Origin: Nephrotoma appendiculata
Lineage: Eukaryota > Arthropoda > Insecta > Diptera > Tipulidae
Reading direction: 5' to 3'
Length of the DNA: 64,000 nucleotides
Assembly (NCBI GenBank): GCA_947310385.1
Contig: OX371225.1
Coordinates: forward strand, 32,561,762-32,625,761
Shown here: positions 61,301-64,000 of the stretch, one piece after another
Position numbering within the stretch: position 1 is the first letter of the stretch
Layout: every line of letters begins with the position of its first letter
Translations under genes and position numbers: made by a program
The notes under the pieces: model-generated
The model's input: only the letters and a program-made list of their open reading frames with translations
The model's database searches: none
What the model was told of the DNA's origin: nothing

Positions 61301-61458
61301 TTAATTTTCATTTTTCGGCAAATATCACTGATAATAGGCGAGTTTTGACTTGTTATTTCCAAATCAGTTAAATTATAGTTCAGGTCTGTTAACACCTTAC
61401 AAATATTAGTACGAATTGCAAGGTTTCTGTTAACCGTTCTTGCATAAAACTGTTTCAT
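58345..61458 (-). CDS. Large MULE/NOF-like transposase with C-terminal Ulp1 (C48) protease and zinc finger, 1037 aa
   Basis: Intact frame from ATG (61456-61458) to the stop at 58345. N-terminal third: no domain I recognise. Middle: MULE-like DDE pattern, V-Y-I-D-A-T-G (Asp near 356), V-S-D-W-S-W (Asp near 433), C-S-H-F-A near 480 and A-T-V-E-S-W-F-N (Glu near 655). Then a Lys-rich linker (about 700-770) and a Ulp1/SENP-type cysteine protease: N-S-H-F-Q-L (His near 872), Y-D-P (Asp near 888), Q-Q-K-D-G-Y-N-C-G-V (Gln and Cys near 935-942). The last 45 residues have C-x2-C…C-x2-C-x4-H-x2-C…C-x2-C, a compact PHD/RING-like finger. Length and architecture recall Drosophila NOF of foldback elements and Ulp1-carrying MULEs of plants; the family assignment is inference. 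A mirror copy begins at 62303. Confidence 0.8.
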   Translation of the reverse strand: MKQFYARTVNRNLAIRTNICKVLTDLNYNLTDLEITSQNSPIISDICRKMKIKCNKVNFQRIFNIWRKIKKDSKATNVDVTDTKECETDQFITMAKGQQEPIVSNISEEETRLVTDHVNDEILVLPDVNYFDIDHMDIIMKENVNDEWKFRGFMNIPLDITRNWSNEELRNAITDVLTAAKHPCILSFRTINVNTETNIITQYAKCKYPTHNQKFKFIINGLKIMHVFTTNNDEPNHGILKQFSQLRGMKRISVQNKLASSTAHLVGLRQLDNIDMELLKSGNTQQIVRPVNLRKAKSERNLAKDFVKDCDILDMIHRAAKYTEEKYVYLISDPLYMILMRKSTLSHLDNKGTIVYIDATGSLIRNPKCCLNHNYSKIFYYACVVRKDNIIFPIAELISSEHDVSALSVFFNKIKKEISQIVPKIPIPKVYVSDWSWVFINAILKEMNFMEMSQYLPFTYDVIMEKAKLGNKVGIFICCSHFAAIIIRQIKNKIQHCPKSLRETIMIILFLIIDSSSISEIDELFEIFCIFGCSKFENSLFFDAQARLNQKIEYQLQINLYPTNKCDNDLTDLPDTVYDTDQPDLDNTPYYIRYDSIYKTLLQKLSIQDTGKPNVLFCENFVYFVMKRYMKYLPLWGTIFFKKFGHFTRTSNATVESWFNILKNNLIKEHHLKIGRFVDSLQEKTQLTMKALECAPHLKTARAKKTPKREGLKNTPDSVRADEKGPYDSDNEETWCKKSKKCDAKYSGKRALTRFLTPKRIHFTNAMNEEYYKKMTDLKFHIVVFKFFFHGARETLLYNFCYNSLSNHNFLSTEVVYVAMNCLIKNKECICLDPFQVLKIFKKGYKALNDETQTEIKWSTETKNLIIPVCRNSHFQLAMVDFENSTILTYDPINPDKCIFEIGNTIQTFLNQCNRYYRKPQKNFKITSCSSLPQQKDGYNCGVLIIYAVDYLINQVYNEQIHSEDEILNNSGLQSYRNYIKKTIADNSELLTNNCLFCYEEVTGDGALQCNTCKRKIHDHCKQNININNNKCLFCYK

Positions 61459-62302
61459 TTTAAAAATGTGTTTGGCCAGTATATAAAAATAAACAATATA
61501 TTTTTAAACTGGAACCAAGTCCACAAATAACGTATAATTTTCCGCAGCAACAATAATTATCAGTTTGTACAAACACAAGAAATATCGATGTTGTTTGGAA
61601 AGATTACTTTCCTATAAGGAAATTTTATCCGTTTTAATCAAACAGATATTTTAATAACAAAACAAATATCTGCTTTAGTTATCAAACTGAATGATAGATA
61701 TACATACAATGAAAATTTAGTAATTTTTAAAAAAAACTTGTTTATAATTTTGTTTCATAAAACGCTAATCACTCAAAAATACGATGTGCACCATACAAAA
61801 TACGAATAGTTAATGATACGATGAAAAAATATTTCTCGCTTTTATACTCTCACAAAAAATAATACAAAGCTAAATAAAATAGTAATGAAAATATGTTTGC
61901 TAGTTTTGTGAGAGTATAAAAGCGAGAAATATTTTTTCATCGTATCATTAACTATTCGTATTTTGTATGGTGCACATCGTATTTTTGAGTGATTAGCGTT
62001 TTATGAAACAAAATTATAAACAAGTTTTTTTTAAAAATTACTAAATTTTCATTGTATGTATATCTATCATTCAGTTTGATAACTAAAGCAGATATTTGTT
62101 TTGTTATTAAAATATCTGTTTGATTAAAACGGATAAAATTTCCTTATAGGAAAGTAATCTTTCCAAACAACATCGATATTTCTTGTGTTTGTACAAACTG
62201 ATAATTATTGTTGCTGCGGAAAATTATACGTTATTTGTGGACTTGGTTCCAGTTTAAAAATATATTGTTTATTTTTATATACTGGCCAAACACATTTTTA
62301 AA
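61459..62302. promoter_or_regulatory. Shared divergent upstream region between mirror-image genes
   Basis: 844 bp separate the two ATGs. Because it is part of the palindrome, both genes have the same ~400 bp of upstream sequence. A TATAAAAG string lies at 61914-61921 (plus strand), with its mirror at 61840-61847 on the minus strand; each points to one gene, about 380 bp from its ATG. If used, the leader would be long. No other site is convincing. Confidence 0.4.
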
Positions 62303-64000
62303 ATGAAACAGTTTTATGCAAGAACGGTTAACAGAAACCTTGCAATTCGTACTAATATTTGTAAGGTGTTAACAGACCTGAACTATAATTTAACTGATTT
62401 GGAAATAACAAGTCAAAACTCGCCTATTATCAGTGATATTTGCCGAAAAATGAAAATTAAATGTAATAAAGTTAATTTTCAAAGAATATTTAATATTTGG
62501 CGTAAAATTAAGAAAGATAGCAAAGCAACCAACGTTGACGTCACAGATACTAAAGAGTGTGAAACAGATCAGTTTATAACAATGGCAAAGGGCCAACAAG
62601 AACCTATAGTTTCTAATATTTCAGAAGAAGAAACAAGATTAGTTACTGACCATGTTAATGACGAGATACTAGTATTACCAGACGTTAATTATTTTGATAT
62701 TGATCATATGGATATAATTATGAAAGAAAATGTAAATGACGAATGGAAGTTTAGAGGATTTATGAATATTCCATTAGATATTACCCGTAATTGGTCAAAT
62801 GAAGAATTGCGAAATGCTATTACAGATGTTCTTACGGCAGCAAAACACCCTTGCATCTTGTCATTCCGAACAATCAATGTGAATACTGAAACGAACATTA
62901 TAACTCAGTATGCAAAATGTAAATATCCAACACATAATCAGAAATTTAAGTTTATAATAAATGGTCTAAAAATTATGCATGTATTTACAACAAACAACGA
63001 TGAACCTAATCACGGTATTCTCAAGCAATTTTCACAGTTAAGAGGTATGAAGAGAATTAGCGTTCAAAATAAATTAGCTAGCTCCACTGCCCATTTAGTC
63101 GGTTTAAGACAGCTCGATAATATTGACATGGAGTTACTTAAAAGCGGCAACACCCAACAAATCGTAAGGCCAGTTAATTTAAGAAAGGCAAAGTCCGAAA
63201 GAAATCTTGCAAAAGACTTTGTCAAAGACTGCGATATTTTAGACATGATTCATCGTGCAGCAAAATATACAGAAGAGAAATATGTATATTTAATATCGGA
63301 TCCTCTGTATATGATTTTAATGCGTAAATCAACGTTATCTCATTTAGATAACAAAGGTACGATTGTATATATTGATGCCACAGGCAGTTTAATTCGCAAT
63401 CCAAAATGCTGTTTAAATCATAATTATAGTAAAATTTTTTATTATGCTTGCGTGGTCAGAAAAGATAATATAATATTTCCCATCGCGGAATTAATTAGTA
63501 GTGAGCATGACGTCTCCGCCCTTAGCGTATTCTTCAATAAAATAAAAAAGGAAATAAGCCAAATTGTACCAAAAATACCTATCCCCAAAGTATACGTTTC
63601 AGATTGGTCATGGGTATTCATAAATGCAATTTTAAAAGAAATGAATTTTATGGAAATGAGCCAGTATCTGCCGTTTACTTACGACGTAATAATGGAAAAG
63701 GCTAAGTTAGGGAACAAAGTCGGAATATTTATATGTTGTTCACACTTTGCTGCTATAATAATACGACAAATTAAAAACAAAATTCAGCATTGTCCAAAAT
63801 CTCTGAGAGAAACAATAATGATAATTTTATTTTTGATTATCGATAGCAGCAGTATTAGCGAAATAGACGAACTGTTTGAAATTTTTTGTATATTCGGATG
63901 TTCTAAATTTGAAAATTCGTTATTTTTCGATGCTCAAGCTCGTCTTAATCAAAAAATCGAATATCAATTGCAAATAAATCTATATCCTACTAATAAATGC
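62303..64000 (+). CDS. Mirror copy of the Ulp1-transposase gene, 5' part (566 codons, cut by window end)
   Basis: Starts at ATG 62303 (M-K-Q-F-Y-A-R-T-V-N) and stays open to the last base. It is the exact reverse-complement copy of the first 566 codons of the gene at 58345-61458, including the first two candidate catalytic Asp residues and the C-S-H-F motif; the Glu motif, protease and finger would lie beyond the window. Whether this is a second gene or a duplicated read depends on the palindrome being real. Confidence 0.75.
   Translation, partial: MKQFYARTVNRNLAIRTNICKVLTDLNYNLTDLEITSQNSPIISDICRKMKIKCNKVNFQRIFNIWRKIKKDSKATNVDVTDTKECETDQFITMAKGQQEPIVSNISEEETRLVTDHVNDEILVLPDVNYFDIDHMDIIMKENVNDEWKFRGFMNIPLDITRNWSNEELRNAITDVLTAAKHPCILSFRTINVNTETNIITQYAKCKYPTHNQKFKFIINGLKIMHVFTTNNDEPNHGILKQFSQLRGMKRISVQNKLASSTAHLVGLRQLDNIDMELLKSGNTQQIVRPVNLRKAKSERNLAKDFVKDCDILDMIHRAAKYTEEKYVYLISDPLYMILMRKSTLSHLDNKGTIVYIDATGSLIRNPKCCLNHNYSKIFYYACVVRKDNIIFPIAELISSEHDVSALSVFFNKIKKEISQIVPKIPIPKVYVSDWSWVFINAILKEMNFMEMSQYLPFTYDVIMEKAKLGNKVGIFICCSHFAAIIIRQIKNKIQHCPKSLRETIMIILFLIIDSSSISEIDELFEIFCIFGCSKFENSLFFDAQARLNQKIEYQLQINLYPTNKC

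Larger units (their letters stand above)
59761..64000. repeat. Large palindrome, arms of at least 2097 bp, 46-bp spacer
   Basis: Every position p on the left corresponds to 123761-p on the right: for example ATG 61458 and 62303. Arms are 59761-61857 and 61904-64000, and the right arm runs off the window, so the true length is unknown. I saw no mismatch or indel in the parts I compared. The spacer 61858-61903 is not symmetric. It may be real (foldback element, head-to-head insertion) or an artefact of a hairpin read or assembly. Confidence 0.95.

Noticed and set aside
59168..61371. Plus-strand ORFs over the Ulp1-transposase gene, and their mirrors at 62390-63404
   Set aside because: Antisense shadows; the mirrored ones exist only because of the palindrome.
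58345..61458. Host SENP/Ulp1 gene
   Set aside because: The protease part alone could suggest a host SUMO protease, but the transposase-like middle section, lack of introns, adjacent tandem array and mirrored copy favour a mobile element.

Overview
The window is eukaryotic and very AT-rich, and looks like repeat-dense (probably heterochromatic) DNA of an arthropod, most likely a dipteran fly. Reasons: BEL/Pao and Ty3/Gypsy LTR elements, mariner and Tc1 elements and MULEs of insect type, an intron/exon boundary with a normal 3' splice site, a retroelement primed by tRNA-Tyr, and no sign of bacterial gene organisation. Almost everything that codes here is mobile DNA. The only candidate host sequence is a terminal exon at 2158-2448. 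Many ORFs above 60 codons are by-products of tandem repeats.

Layout. 1-2080: AT-rich DNA with a dispersed TTCGGCT-type repeat. 2158-2448: last exon of an unidentified gene whose product ends in a PDZ-ligand-like tail. 2449-4199: AT-rich DNA with a (TA)n tract. 4200-23395: about 50 monomers of a 319-bp satellite, interrupted at 19846-22586 by a 9-bp (TGTAAAAAA) minisatellite that itself holds older, diverged satellite pieces. 23396-28005: non-coding DNA containing a ~320-bp degenerate repeat that looks like a distant cousin of the satellite. 28006-36144: a young BEL/Pao element on the minus strand (identical 383-bp LTRs, 5-bp TSD) with gag-protease and a long pol-env ORF. 38043-44868: an older Ty3/Gypsy element on the plus strand, with a complete mariner-like element (40127-41426) inserted in its gag gene. 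47162-53008: a dead second BEL/Pao fragment, interrupted by a MULE with a FLYWCH-type transposase (47334-51097), which is interrupted in turn by a Tc1-like element (49549-50893). 53293-57909: about 28 copies of a 162-bp tandem repeat. 58345-64000: a 1037-codon gene on the minus strand with MULE-like transposase motifs, a Ulp1/C48 protease and a zinc finger, followed by its mirror image. The window ends inside a palindrome with arms of at least 2.1 kb and a 46-bp spacer.

How it fits together. The insertions can be ordered by nesting: mariner after Gypsy, Tc1 after MULE after BEL fragment. The BEL/Pao element with identical LTRs is the youngest by LTR comparison. The most interesting segment is 53009-64000. 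A tandem array next to a long transposase-Ulp1 gene and a large inverted repeat is what a giant foldback (FB/NOF-like) transposon would look like, but the near-perfect palindrome could also be a long-read or assembly artefact and must be checked first.
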